In this document: in pieces, positions 1 through 10,060 of the stretch
Numbering within the stretch: the first letter of the stretch is position 1
Layout: the number at the start of each line of letters is the position of its first letter
DNA from: Takakia lepidozioides
Taxonomy: Eukaryota > Streptophyta > Takakiopsida > Takakiales > Takakiaceae
Length of the DNA: 64,000 nt
Assembly: GCA_030704615.1 (NCBI GenBank)
Contig: CM060733.1
Span: 15,684,001-15,748,000, forward strand
Direction of reading: 5' to 3'
Notes under the pieces: generated by a model
Told to the model about the DNA's origin: nothing
What the model saw: the letters and a program-made list of their open reading frames with translations, nothing else
Databases searched by the model: none
Made by a program: the position numbers and the translations under genes

Positions 1-339
1 CCCATCACGCAGGAGAGAAAAGACAGTAAGAAAGTAACTTCCATCGCGGGAGAGAAAATAGAAAGCAAGAAAGAAACACCCAACACGCAGGAGAGAAAAG
101 ACAGTAAGAAGGAAACTCCCATCGTGGAAGGGAACATAGAAAGCAAGAAAGAAACTCCTATCGCAGAGGAGGAAAAAGAAAGCAAGAAGGAAACTCCCAT
201 GACCGAGGAGAAAACAAAAAGAATCAAAGGAAATCCCATCGCGGAGGAGAAGAAAGACATCAGGAAGGAAACTCCCAATACGGAAGAGAGAAAAGAAAGC
301 AAGAAAGAAACTCCTACCGCTAGAAGAAAGCGCCGTTAA
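1..339 (+). CDS. C-terminal part of a protein of 13-residue charged repeats (5' cut by window edge)
   Basis: The frame is open from base 1 to a TAA at 337-339. It encodes about 112 residues built from eight successive 13-residue (39-bp) units, each close to IAEEEKESKKETP, and ends in a basic ARRKRR tail. Every unit keeps the 39-bp length, and base changes between units do not create stops or frameshifts, which supports real coding. The peptide is almost all Lys, Glu, Thr, Pro and Ser with no hydrophobic core, so it is probably disordered or a long charged helix broken by the Pro. The start and any folded domain lie upstream, outside the window. I do not recognise the family. It could be the tail of a nuclear or cytoskeletal protein, or a lineage-specific repeat protein. 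No function is assigned. Confidence 0.55.
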   Translation, partial: PITQERKDSKKVTSIAGEKIESKKETPNTQERKDSKKETPIVEGNIESKKETPIAEEEKESKKETPMTEEKTKRIKGNPIAEEKKDIRKETPNTEERKESKKETPTARRKRR

Positions 340-2223
340 GGGAGAAGAGAACGTCGGGGTCATACACCTAGTTCAACTTTAAAGCCGCACGCTTCTTGCC
401 AGAGACAAATTCTTTCCTTGAAGAACCCAGGTAAGAGAAGTGAGGATCTGGCCGTTACGCAAAACTCTTGCGCCATTTCAGAAGATGGCACGACCTTAAA
501 AGGTTTGATAGCATCCCCGTGCTAGGCTTGTTTTTGGGACTGAGTGGCGGGGTCTGTGCATGACCCATGGCGGAAGAAGAAGGATGTGAAAAGTATTCTG
601 AAACCTGTACCTGCAGGCCCTCGTGTGCACACGGAGGCTTGTCATGTCAACCCAGAGACTAAGGCAAGTCAGTCGTTGAATTCTTTGTCGGTGTTCACTT
701 ATCTGTCTGTGCATGGAGGTGGGGCCGAGCGTTCCAAGGACAATTTGACTTATTCAAGGTACGACCTACGACTGAAGAGAGATCTCTCTATAGATTGCAA
801 GAGATGTTCGCTGGTTACAAATTGAAAGTGCCGTAATATCATCTGTGTGTCTCATAACTTATAACCGGAAGCGAATTCTGATTTCAGGGTTGTAGAAGAG
901 TCGGTTTTGGTTTTGGTTTTGAACTCACTGATCAGTGAGTCTGTTACAACAGCTGTATCACTTTAAAATATTTGATCAGCTCATTGCTTAGTGACACTGG
1001 TAGTACAGTTAGATCAAGGTTGCACTCATATTTTCAATAGCTGCACCCTGAGTAGCCTCGAAGATTTTACTTAGAGTGGCATCAGGCTTCTAATGATGCC
1101 GGCTTGAGAAGCCAGCTTGGCTTGTGGTGTAGAGTTTTGTTTGGTTTCTTACTTCTCTTGACACTGTTCCTGCCACAGCTCAAAAGTATCACACCTTTTT
1201 TGGATAAGGGTTACAGAATGATGAATGCCGCCTCTATTTCGTAGTGTGCCCCACAAAATGGTTGTCACATATGTGGCCCAAAATCAGACAATTAGCAAAA
1301 TGAGCCTCAGCTCTAGCTTCCTAAGCACCCCACCTGAGATTGTGAGAGAGCCATTGTTCTTCGAGGAGAGCGTTGGCATGAACAGGTTTTGTGGGCTCGG
1401 ATTACATCTCTAGTTGCATTTATCCTTGACAACTGGCTCAAGAAGTTTTTCCTTCATTTCTATGATGCTTGTGACATAAGCTTCTAAAGGAGGCTCGGCA
1501 AAACCTCCTTGATTAAATTGGAGTAACTTGCTGTAGCACAGGGTCATAGAGAATTCGAATCTTAATATGGTTGAACACACCCTAAATTACAGCCACACTC
1601 AGCCTGGCTTGGAAGGTGGCCTTGCCCACCACAAATCCTTCTGCAGGAAGCATAACGCCACATGTCTGTAATGGTTTTTGTGCCTGAGTTGAGATGGAGC
1701 TAAGAGTTTAGGGAAGTCTTCCTGAAACTTCACTAGTCGAGACAAAGTCATAGGCCATTCAAACCATATTGTAGGCTACAATTCTTTCATCCATTGGGGA
1801 GGAATTGCGATTAGACCTCCTGCCTAACATCCTGCCAGACTGCCTCACATGCCTCTTATCCTTCAATGGCTGGAGCGGAGACAACTGTTTCCTGGCAGCG
1901 ACTGGTGACTATCAGAGAACGGTGGATTGAACGAATTCCCACAAGCCAACAGGAGAGTTTGACAGGTAGAATCATAGCCTGTGAGGGATAAAGAGGAGGT
2001 TCACACATGCAGTGCTCATGCATATCAAGCATACCAAGAAAGAACTGCATGACAAAGCATCTAATAAAAGAGAGGAGGGGGACTGACACAGGAGAAGTGG
2101 AATCTGTCTCTTTGAAGAACACTCTGTGAGCGGCGTGAGGACACTGTAAAGCAAAAGAAAAAGCTCACAAGGTCAAACTGGTCTGCTTGTCCGAAATCAA
2201 AGTATGAGAGCTAGTGATTACCG
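340..2223. other. Intergenic stretch between the repeat protein and the F-box gene
   Basis: I see no convincing gene here. It should hold the 3' untranslated regions of the two convergent neighbours. The open frames present (for example 544-825 on +) are short, lack recognisable motifs and have no splice partners that I could find. No repeat family seen elsewhere in the window is evident. Confidence 0.5.
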
Positions 2224-4317
2224 TTATGTATCATTAGATTTGGCACGGGCAGCCATAGACATGTGACCACAGTAGCCCGCAAACACATTTGAGTAAGATT
2301 TGGTAAGGTAAGCGAAGTTGGCGATGGGTGGTAAAGCAGCCACCCTCTCCCCTCTTTCTAGCAGAGATTGAAGGTCCAACCTCTGCAATGTCAACACAGC
2401 TCCGGACTCCCGCCAAACAAAAGCCATAACTCCATTGCTGTCCACAAATAGATCACCTGGCTTTGAACCTGGATATCTGAACCCATACCCATTGGCAATG
2501 CCTTCACCCTGAAAGGTTTGCACAATGTCAACAGCAGCTCCATCCTTGTTCGTTTCCCAAGGAAACTGCTCTGCTGAAGGCTCATTGATCTTTGCAGTGA
2601 ACATGGCTGATCCATTTGGATGCAGCACATAATGAGTGCCTTCAAGTATTTTTGTGGCAATCAAAAGCCGGCCTTCAACTGTCTCATCATAAGATAGTAA
2701 CAAAAAGAACAAAGCCTTCCCAGGTTTGTCTTCAGCAGGCTGACCAGGGGGCCAACCAAAGGTGCCACCCCAAAGTCCAGCATGCTCCCTACCCTCTTCT
2801 GGCTTCTGCTCAGGTATTTTGTAGAGAGCAAAGCGATTATCATGCATGATGGGCCATGCACGATAGAAATTCAACTTCCAGCTTGTGGCATGTAAGCGCA
2901 GACCAATGGCATCTCCTTGCTTTAAAAACTCCTGCAGCTGCAAGCGCTTAATCTCTGCGTTGCTTGCTGCACCTCCCTTTCCACAGTCTTGCACTGTATT
3001 CTTGCTCAATATCTGCTTCATCTTTGCTCTTACAAAGCGTGCAAATCCTAGTTTCTTTAAAGAATCACTCTGGCCTTTTAAATCTGATGCTGGCAAGGCA
3101 GGGGCAGAGATAGAGGCCGTCTTCCCTTTGAGTGTGGAGTCAACAGTGGCAGAGCTAGAGGGCGTCTTCCCTTTGTGTGTAGAATCGACAGTCTTCGACT
3201 CATCACCTGTCTTGCTAGCATCAGATGATTCCAGAGGGCTGCACAACTTTTTCAGAAGATCTGCAGAGTAGACACCTTTACATTGGGAGCCTGGCTGGGT
3301 GGCATTAGTATACATGCACATCAAAAGTGAGCGCCTTTCTGACATGAGCAACAATTCTTTTTTATGTATGTCATTGCTAGTGATAGTTTGCAGTTTACCA
3401 CAATGTAAATTATCTCTGGCAACGGGAAACAGGGGCCCGCTGGCAGCTTGGAGTACTTTAAGCCGGACTTGAGGAGCTAGCACCTCCAGCAGTCGCCTCC
3501 TATCCCCAAATGCTAAGCGGTGGAATGGAACAGGATCAGTAGGAGCAGCCTTAATTTTCCCTTTGCTTGCTTTAGGTGTGGCCTTGAGCTCTTCTCTTGA
3601 GGAATCATCACCGTGATCCGCCATAGCCACCAGCGGACTATTCGGGGTATCGGGAGACCCTACATAGTGTGTGAGTGGCTCTGCTTCCAAAAGTAGCACA
3701 TTGGGATCCTCCTTTGCAGCTTTAAATCGACCTGGATAACAATAGTCTTTCTCACACTCCCTGCCATGCAAAAAAAAGGCAAGGGACCCATCGCAGTGAC
3801 CAATAATCTCAAACACAGGTGCCCACAACAGACCTTTGTCCAGGCCACGCGATCCCAACTCCTGCGGGATGATGCGGCAAGCCACTACAGAAACAAAGCC
3901 CCACGTCACATACACCATGTTTCCCAGCTCTGGATTTTGATGCACCCAAATGCCCACTAGAGACCTTACCGAGTATAGGAAGCGGAACAACGCCTTGCAC
4001 GAGGCCATGGTGGTGCGCCATGCTGTGAGGTCGACAGCCCATGATTCCACTATTCGCTTACAATGTGGCATCCATAGCTTGTCAGAATCGCACAGAGAGC
4101 GAAACTTTTTACAAGTGAAGCTCAGATTGAACAGATCCCGGTGTTGCATAGCCCCTGACAACAATGCTAGCACATCATCAGGCAACTCCTGTAACAGGCA
4201 CCCAGCTCCCTTGCTGGCCATTCTAACGGGGCCAGGATCATTCACCCTCATGACCTCCTCCTCCCCGCTCCTCCGGCTCAAGGATTTACATACTTCGCTC
4301 CACCCTTGTTTCCACAA
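2224..4317 (-). CDS. F-box protein, Arabidopsis At5g39450/At3g12350 type
   Basis: This is a single uninterrupted frame of 697 codons. An F-box motif lies at about residues 42-84 (LQELPDDVLALLSG, then NLSFTCKKFRSLC and LWMPHC), so the protein should be a substrate receptor of an SCF ubiquitin ligase that binds SKP1 through this motif. It is followed at about 118-152 by a block typical of one plant F-box family, with VGIWVHQNPELGNMVYV and then VACRIIPQEL, and by FEIIGHCDGSLAFFLHGRE. The middle (about 225-420) is low in complexity and rich in Ser, Lys and Thr. The C-terminal third (about 450-690) returns to ordered sequence, with GLWGGTFGWPP and HYVLHPNGSAMFTAKINEP. The first Met may not be the true start: Met33 (near 4221), just before the F-box, is equally good, and the known Arabidopsis relatives start near there. 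The gene is divergent from the YAE1-like gene. The substrate is unknown. Confidence 0.88.
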   Translation of the reverse strand: MWKQGWSEVCKSLSRRSGEEEVMRVNDPGPVRMASKGAGCLLQELPDDVLALLSGAMQHRDLFNLSFTCKKFRSLCDSDKLWMPHCKRIVESWAVDLTAWRTTMASCKALFRFLYSVRSLVGIWVHQNPELGNMVYVTWGFVSVVACRIIPQELGSRGLDKGLLWAPVFEIIGHCDGSLAFFLHGRECEKDYCYPGRFKAAKEDPNVLLLEAEPLTHYVGSPDTPNSPLVAMADHGDDSSREELKATPKASKGKIKAAPTDPVPFHRLAFGDRRRLLEVLAPQVRLKVLQAASGPLFPVARDNLHCGKLQTITSNDIHKKELLLMSERRSLLMCMYTNATQPGSQCKGVYSADLLKKLCSPLESSDASKTGDESKTVDSTHKGKTPSSSATVDSTLKGKTASISAPALPASDLKGQSDSLKKLGFARFVRAKMKQILSKNTVQDCGKGGAASNAEIKRLQLQEFLKQGDAIGLRLHATSWKLNFYRAWPIMHDNRFALYKIPEQKPEEGREHAGLWGGTFGWPPGQPAEDKPGKALFFLLLSYDETVEGRLLIATKILEGTHYVLHPNGSAMFTAKINEPSAEQFPWETNKDGAAVDIVQTFQGEGIANGYGFRYPGSKPGDLFVDSNGVMAFVWRESGAVLTLQRLDLQSLLERGERVAALPPIANFAYLTKSYSNVFAGYCGHMSMAARAKSNDT

Positions 4318-5971
4318 ACGCCTTCAGAGCAGAAAACATCCACCGACTACAAATCTTAAACCAAATTTAGAGGAGACCCACCTCCGGGAAAAGTCTGTGT
4401 AACAAGGTAGAAAGAGATCTGGAGCTCTTTGACCAGCGTACATTCTTACGCTACCCTCTTGACCCTACATAATTTTGGTCAGGCAGACCACCTACGTGTG
4501 GAGTGTGGACACATGGAAACCTGTCCCCAACTATAGTGTATTATTATGTCTCATTCTCTTACTCTACACGGCTAGACTCATCCTCTTCCCGTGATGTAAA
4601 TTTGCCGGATTTCCTTCAAAAGGGAGGCCTTGATGGAAACAACAGTTTGTCCACGAGCATTCACAGCAGCTTTTTTAGAGCTTCGAGTTTGGATGGGAAA
4701 GAAGATCCAGGTAAGGCTGATACGGCCGGCTGGCTGATACTTGTCCATGTGCATGAAAAGGAGCAAGGACCTATAGAAATTGTTGGGGTCCACCAAATGA
4801 CTCTGCAACTGTGAACGTACCGCAGTCTGCTAGCATATTGTCTGTTCACGAGGTACCCTCAACTAATAAAACCAAGTCCAAACATGAAGTTATGCTTGGG
4901 GCCAGTTTGGACCCACCTCAGAACTTGCAGTCGCTTCAACTGTTGCACTACCAAGTAGACTACCGAGTTGTTAGATACAAGAGGAGACAAAATATACGCC
5001 ACCATCTCGATCGGCTATCCGTTGATCTCTGTGAGCACGACAACGCGGCTTGAAGAGTACCCTCCTTTTATGAATGTATGGACATGATCTCATTCCAAAA
5101 CCTGTTGTAGTTATTGCTAAGTTGAAGTGACACTTTGTAGAAACAAGCTGAATCTTAACGAGTACTCCATACATCAACGTTATACTTGATACCAGAACAT
5201 TTGTACATTGGAATCATATGAACACACTAAACAATAACTGAACCCACAGTTGATTCCTATTGACCTAAACAATAATCTTGTACGACAGCTAATGAAGCTG
5301 CTAGGGAGACACCTTCAGTCACTACATTCATTTATAGTGACTGAAGGTGATGTCTCAAGCTCGGAAAGCATGGCGTGTTCTTTGTGCAGATGTTTTCCAC
5401 ATGTGGTGAAAGAAGTAGATCCCAACTTTTCGCGAGCTTTGAGAATTCCTCTGGGGAAAGGGGGGTTTCATTTGTTGAAGAACAAGTTCCAGAATTGATT
5501 GGCAAAGGGAAATCCAAGGCCCAGTTTTCATTCGAGCCGTGCTTTCTTTGTGATTCTTGGCCTGTTTTGGCTCTTGTCTCTTGCATTTTTCAGTCTTAGT
5601 CAGTCCTCTTGCTTCTTGTTTCTCAGTGCAGACTGCAGACCTAGTATTCCGGGGCCCTCTACTAACTAAGCCTTCAAGGTTATTTTTCCTTGCTAGTTGA
5701 TTTATTTCAGGGCTTGGGTGATCTGTCCCTTTTTTTCAAATTAAAAAAGGGAAAAACAAATCTCAACCCCAAAAGTTATAGGAAGGTAAAAAAGTGAACC
5801 AAATTCATCAAAGCAAAGATCACAGACAATCCGACAAACCCTTGCTGAAAACCCTGCGTGTATGAGACGCCCTTGTATTCGTGTCTCGCACTGCTGCTTT
5901 ATCGCCTCACTGTGCATTCCATTCTCCATCTCGTCTTGAATCCAGAATTCGAAAGCTCTCTGGCTGCAAAA
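4318..5971. other. Divergent intergenic region between the F-box and YAE1-like genes
   Basis: This stretch of about 1.65 kb should contain both promoters and 5' leaders. I see no convincing coding exon. The one clear structure is the perfect hairpin at 5310-5349, listed separately. I could not pick reliable TATA boxes for either gene. Confidence 0.45.
5310..5349. repeat. Perfect 15-bp inverted repeat with a 10-base loop
   Basis: The arm CACCTTCAGTCACTA (5310-5324) is matched exactly by TAGTGACTGAAGGTG (5335-5349), with CATTCATTTA between them. Further partial pairing (GACA with TGTC) continues outside with a bulge. It lies in the divergent promoter region upstream of the YAE1-like gene. It could be the core of a small foldback element or a structured leader. 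No second copy was seen in the window. Confidence 0.8.
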
Positions 5972-7751
5972 ATGGTCACGGATGATGTTTGGGAGTCCGA
6001 TGGGGAAGAGGACAGGGAGAATGGGTTGGATGTTCGAACGGCATCAGATCTAGACCGCGAGTGGCAGGCTCGGCAGACCCAGTTTCACACTGTATCTTTT
6101 CCCAATGACATCAGCGTCGATGTGCAAGAACCCAATTTGGGTTGTTTCTATCTTGATTGAATTGTTTGGCAGCTGTGTGTTTGTGTAGAATTCTTCCTGG
6201 TATTGTTCTTGTTGTGCATCGGTTACCAGGCTCAACAGTTATCAGGTAGTTTTCATTTTCACTTCGGAAGGATTTGAAAAAGGTGCAACTTGACTGGAGA
6301 AAAGCTGGGGTATAGGGATGGCATAGAAGCAGGCAAGAATTCATCGGTGCAGGAAGGATTCAATGGTGGATATCGCGAAGCTATCCTTGCTGGCTGCGAC
6401 TGGGGCCGTGCCCGTGGAATCACGAGGTCCATGAATCCACCACCTTTCCCATATGCAGTTGGTTGTGTGATGGTTATTCCGCATTTGATCAAGTGAACAG
6501 AGAAAGATAATACATTTCCACAAACGAGAGATGTGTGGGTCCTGGGGTGTTCTGGGAGGTGAGTCGTGGAAAAGGAGAAAACGAAGTGAAGTTGAGGAGG
6601 CTCCTGTGTGGCCCTGTGGCTGCAACGGACATTACACATCTAGGTTGGGTAAGACCTACCTAACATGTATGACGGTTCCTTGTCCACAGCGCCTTTGCAG
6701 CATTTCCACCATCATTGAAGGAGTTTCTGCTGAAAGAGAATAGCGCAGTAGCTCGCTTGGACGCCCTACATAAGACTGTCTCTGCCCTCTCTTCGGGAGA
6801 AGCGTTGCGGTCCTACTATCGACACTCAATTCTACCTGGTGCACCGAGGCCTGTGGTACCTGCCTCAGCCCAGCGGTCTTTGACAAGTGAGGAGGATGAG
6901 ATAGTCCCTGAGGATGTCCCCTTTGCAAGTAAGCTGTCTTGTTTGGAGTCTTTGGCCCTCCGTTTGTCTGTATGTCTCTCCATCTCTCGTTGCCCTATTC
7001 TGCCAAGTGTGGGGAGTTTTGGGATCCACGAGGTCCTGCCAAGTGATCTCTCTGTCTGTTGCTGGGATCTTGGGAGTCCTTGGAAGAGAGGAGCAATCTA
7101 ACTTCAGAATTGCCCCCCTTGTCTGAAGAACAAATTTTCTTTGTTTCAGAGGTTGCTATTGGACTCTGGATGAGGTCACACCAACTGGTATGTTGTTCTC
7201 AATGAGAATTTCTTGTCTGTGCAGCACCATCAGTGTCGACAAGCTCTGCAAGCTCTCTTTCCATCCCTGGAGTGGATAGGCTTCCAGAAATGTACGGTGG
7301 GAGCGATATCCGAGTAGGAGAGAGTGATGGGTTGGACAACTTTCCGCGAACCAACTCGGAGCACCAAATACAGGGGACTGTCAACTTGATCAATAGGCCG
7401 TCGCTGCCTGTCATGGGACTGATAGATTCGGCGGCAACAGACTCTGAGGCACAAAGAGCCGATGGAAATGCACTTGCATGTAGTGCCCAGGGATGTGCAT
7501 GCACCACAAGTATTTCTGAAAATGTTGACCAGACTAGCTGTGATGAAGCATCTAATGAAAGAACAGATTGGGCTGCAGGGGAAGGGGACATAGACTCTGA
7601 ACGGCTTAGATCAGAGGTGCTCGAAGAGCTTGCTCCCTTGACAGTCCCATCCACCCCCATCACTAGTGAACTAATTGACTTGCAAAGGAAAGTATGTGCA
7701 GAGCTTGAACTTGCTTGTATCAAGTTAAGCTATATAGCTCCATCCCCGTGA
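5972..7751 (+). CDS. YAE1: YAE1-like protein (Fe-S cluster adaptor for Rli1/ABCE1), four exons
   Basis: Four exons join in phase: 5972-6091, 6305-6426, 6690-6928 and 7225-7751, giving 335 residues. Introns have GT/AG ends, and the third donor reads GTAAGC. An acidic N-terminus (DDVWESDGEEDRE) leads to LDREWQARQTQFHT. Exon 2 then supplies the Yae1 N-terminal signature, glycines spaced by three residues as in LGYRDGIEAGKNSSVQEGF and GGYREAILAGCDWGRARG. In yeast and human, Yae1 works with Lto1 to recruit the cytosolic Fe-S targeting complex to Rli1/ABCE1, the ribosome-recycling ATPase. The remainder (about residues 160-335) is Ser- and Glu-rich, ending in a helical segment (LIDLQRKVCAELELACIKL). 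The ATG is the first one in frame with the conserved block. Lto1 shares the glycine repeat, but the upstream LDxEW segment favours Yae1. Confidence 0.85.
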
Positions 7752-8437
7752 GTAGTGGTCTGGGCCTGCCTTCAAGGCTCAACTGAACAGCAAATGCAGA
7801 TTTTCGTATTAATGGGGATATCTGTAGCACACCCTTGATGGTGATCATTGGCATTGCAACTTTGAAGTGATGAAGATATACAGTTTGCTAGTATAATTTG
7901 CCAGTAATGTATGTTCACAGTAAGCTAACTATGAAAGACACTTTCAATGTATCTCTCAGTTCAATCCTGGCTGCCTACGACATTGCCCTCCCTTTTGCAT
8001 CCTCCTTCGGTTGTCAAAGTTAAGAAGTTTTTGTGGACTAGCTTGGAGATAGTACATTAACATAAAAAAATACAAAAACACCTAAGTTTGTTGCCCATGT
8101 TCTTCAAGTGGTGGGTGTTGCCGTGCGGCTCCTTTTTTAACTCAGTTAAGTTATTATCTACTAAGCATCCAGGTATGATGATGTTGACTTGTATAAGGAG
8201 GAATGCAAAGGTCATGATTCCAACATGCTAGTATTAAGACTTAATCACACTTTGATGATGCACTCAAGTTCATAGACTGGAACTGTACGGGGGAAACTCT
8301 TATGTACATTAAGGCCATAACTGATACAGCCTACGCCGCTGTGAAGAATGAAAAACCCCGACCTAACCGAAACCCAAATGGTAACAACTTGTGACCACCT
8401 CCAAAGCCCTGCCTACAGTCTCTGCAGATGTTGGGCA
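7752..8437. other. Gap between the convergent YAE1-like and MDN1 genes
   Basis: This gap of 686 bp separates the TGA of the YAE1-like gene from the TGA of MDN1 on the other strand. It must hold both 3' untranslated regions. Nothing else was recognised. Confidence 0.5.
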
Positions 8438-10060
8438 TCAAGAAGTCTGTTGCATCAGCTCAAACCACTGCAGACCACCCAGACATCCACAGAAATCCAG
8501 ACTGGTTAGAAAAAAGGAACAAATCCATGCTGAGGAAATTCAATTGCTTCTTATCACCAAAGATATGGGAAGTTGCATGTCCTATGAAGTTCAATCAGAA
8601 TTTTAAAGACCTACAGATGTACTTCTCCTCTCTTTGTAAAAGGACAGCGAGAAAGACAACCGGCCCACCTGTCGCAGCAGATCTGCAAGAGTGCGAGGAA
8701 GTGCCTCAATGTCTTGGAGGACGATGTAGTATGGAAATGGGAACCCATCCAAATACTTTGAAAATGATGGAGGTCCATTTGAGAATGAGACAGACTGCAG
8801 CCACCACATATCCAGTTCAACTCTGTCCGCAAGTCTCATGTAGAATGTCATATAGACAGGCAGGAAATTTCCAGTAATGCAACCACATGTTTATATTGAC
8901 TGGTGTGTACAATCTAATGCCCTTTGCATCATAACCAACCAAGAAACTCCTCAAGAAAGGCCTTGGAGGAAAATTCAGTCTAGCAATGTCACTATACAGC
9001 ACATTACTTGCAGACAACGGACCTGCATATCGAGGATGGACTCTTGGGGGTTATCCAGCACCAGAAAGGCCAACAGTTGTCTCCGGTTCATTGCATCCCT
9101 GACACATCTCCGCAAACTCTCCTGCAATTATCAAGGAAGCCAGTTCATGCACATTAAGATTGTGGCCTGCCTAACAATAGTCGTGGTTCCTCTCCAAAAA
9201 CGAAAGCTGACAGTCCAGGGCAATGAGTAGATTCGATTTCTGAACAAAATGAGAAACCATACCTACTTTTAAACCTCACTTCAAGCGCTGTGTGACTGTC
9301 GGTCAGCAACCAGTAACATGGCTAACATGGCAAAAGGTAAAAAAGAGGGTACCTTCTCATGAAAACGGCCATCAGCAATGATGAGCACAAGCTGCTGCAA
9401 GTTGTTCTGGCCTGATGGCGCTGCAGCATGCCTTGCCACTGTCTCCAGCATGCGTGTGAGGTAGTGCAGCAGATCCACCATTGGCTCATCATCTATCTTG
9501 TTATCTTGATTGAATGTGAAACTGGACACCATCTGTAAACACCCGCGGAAATATATTCAGCGGGCAAGCAGACTGCCATGTAGACACATCTTTCAACAAT
9601 TGCAACCTAACCAAATGAAGTTACATTGCAGAATACACCATCAGTGACTAACAATCTCTCATATTTGCATCAACAGAGTTCCCATGGTTCAGGGATGCTC
9701 AGGAGCCTTGCCCAACGCTTGAGCACCCTGGCAGAATCCGACATCCAACTCTCTCAATTAGGGCAGATGATGACTCACATTGACACCAGCTTCACTGGAA
9801 AATGGTTGGTCAAAGTCATGTAGAAGATGCACGTTCCCTTTCGCCCCAAAACTGGCTACTGCCATCTGCCCTATCTCCAGTTGCGACATAGCTCTGGAGA
9901 TTGTGATGAGGGCTTCCAATGCCAGGTGACCACAGTGGCTTTCTGACATACTGCGGGAGTCGTCAATGGCCAACACAACTTGATATTGCCGTTTGCTTGC
10001 CTTTGTACGTCGCAGCCATATCTTGTCCTTACGGAACTGGCTTGCAACATAGGGTATAAC
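8438..10060 (-). other. MDN1: MDN1 C-terminal MIDAS (VWA) domain
   Basis: Five exons join in phase: 10060-9779, 9532-9353, 9121-9023, 8794-8669 and 8467-8438. The metal site motif is DDSRSMS (D-x-S-x-S). Next come AMSQLEIGQMAVASFG, QLVLIIADGRFHEK with the second acidic ligand region, and LLAFLVLDNPQESILDM. The end reads YLDGFPFPYYIVLQDIEALP, then RTLADLLRQWFELMQQTS and a stop. This domain holds the UBL domains of Rsa4/NLE1 and Ytm1/WDR12 through a bound divalent metal. Confidence 0.95.

Noticed and set aside
544-825. 93-codon frame downstream of the repeat protein
   Set aside because: No motif and unremarkable composition. It probably lies in the 3' untranslated or intergenic region.
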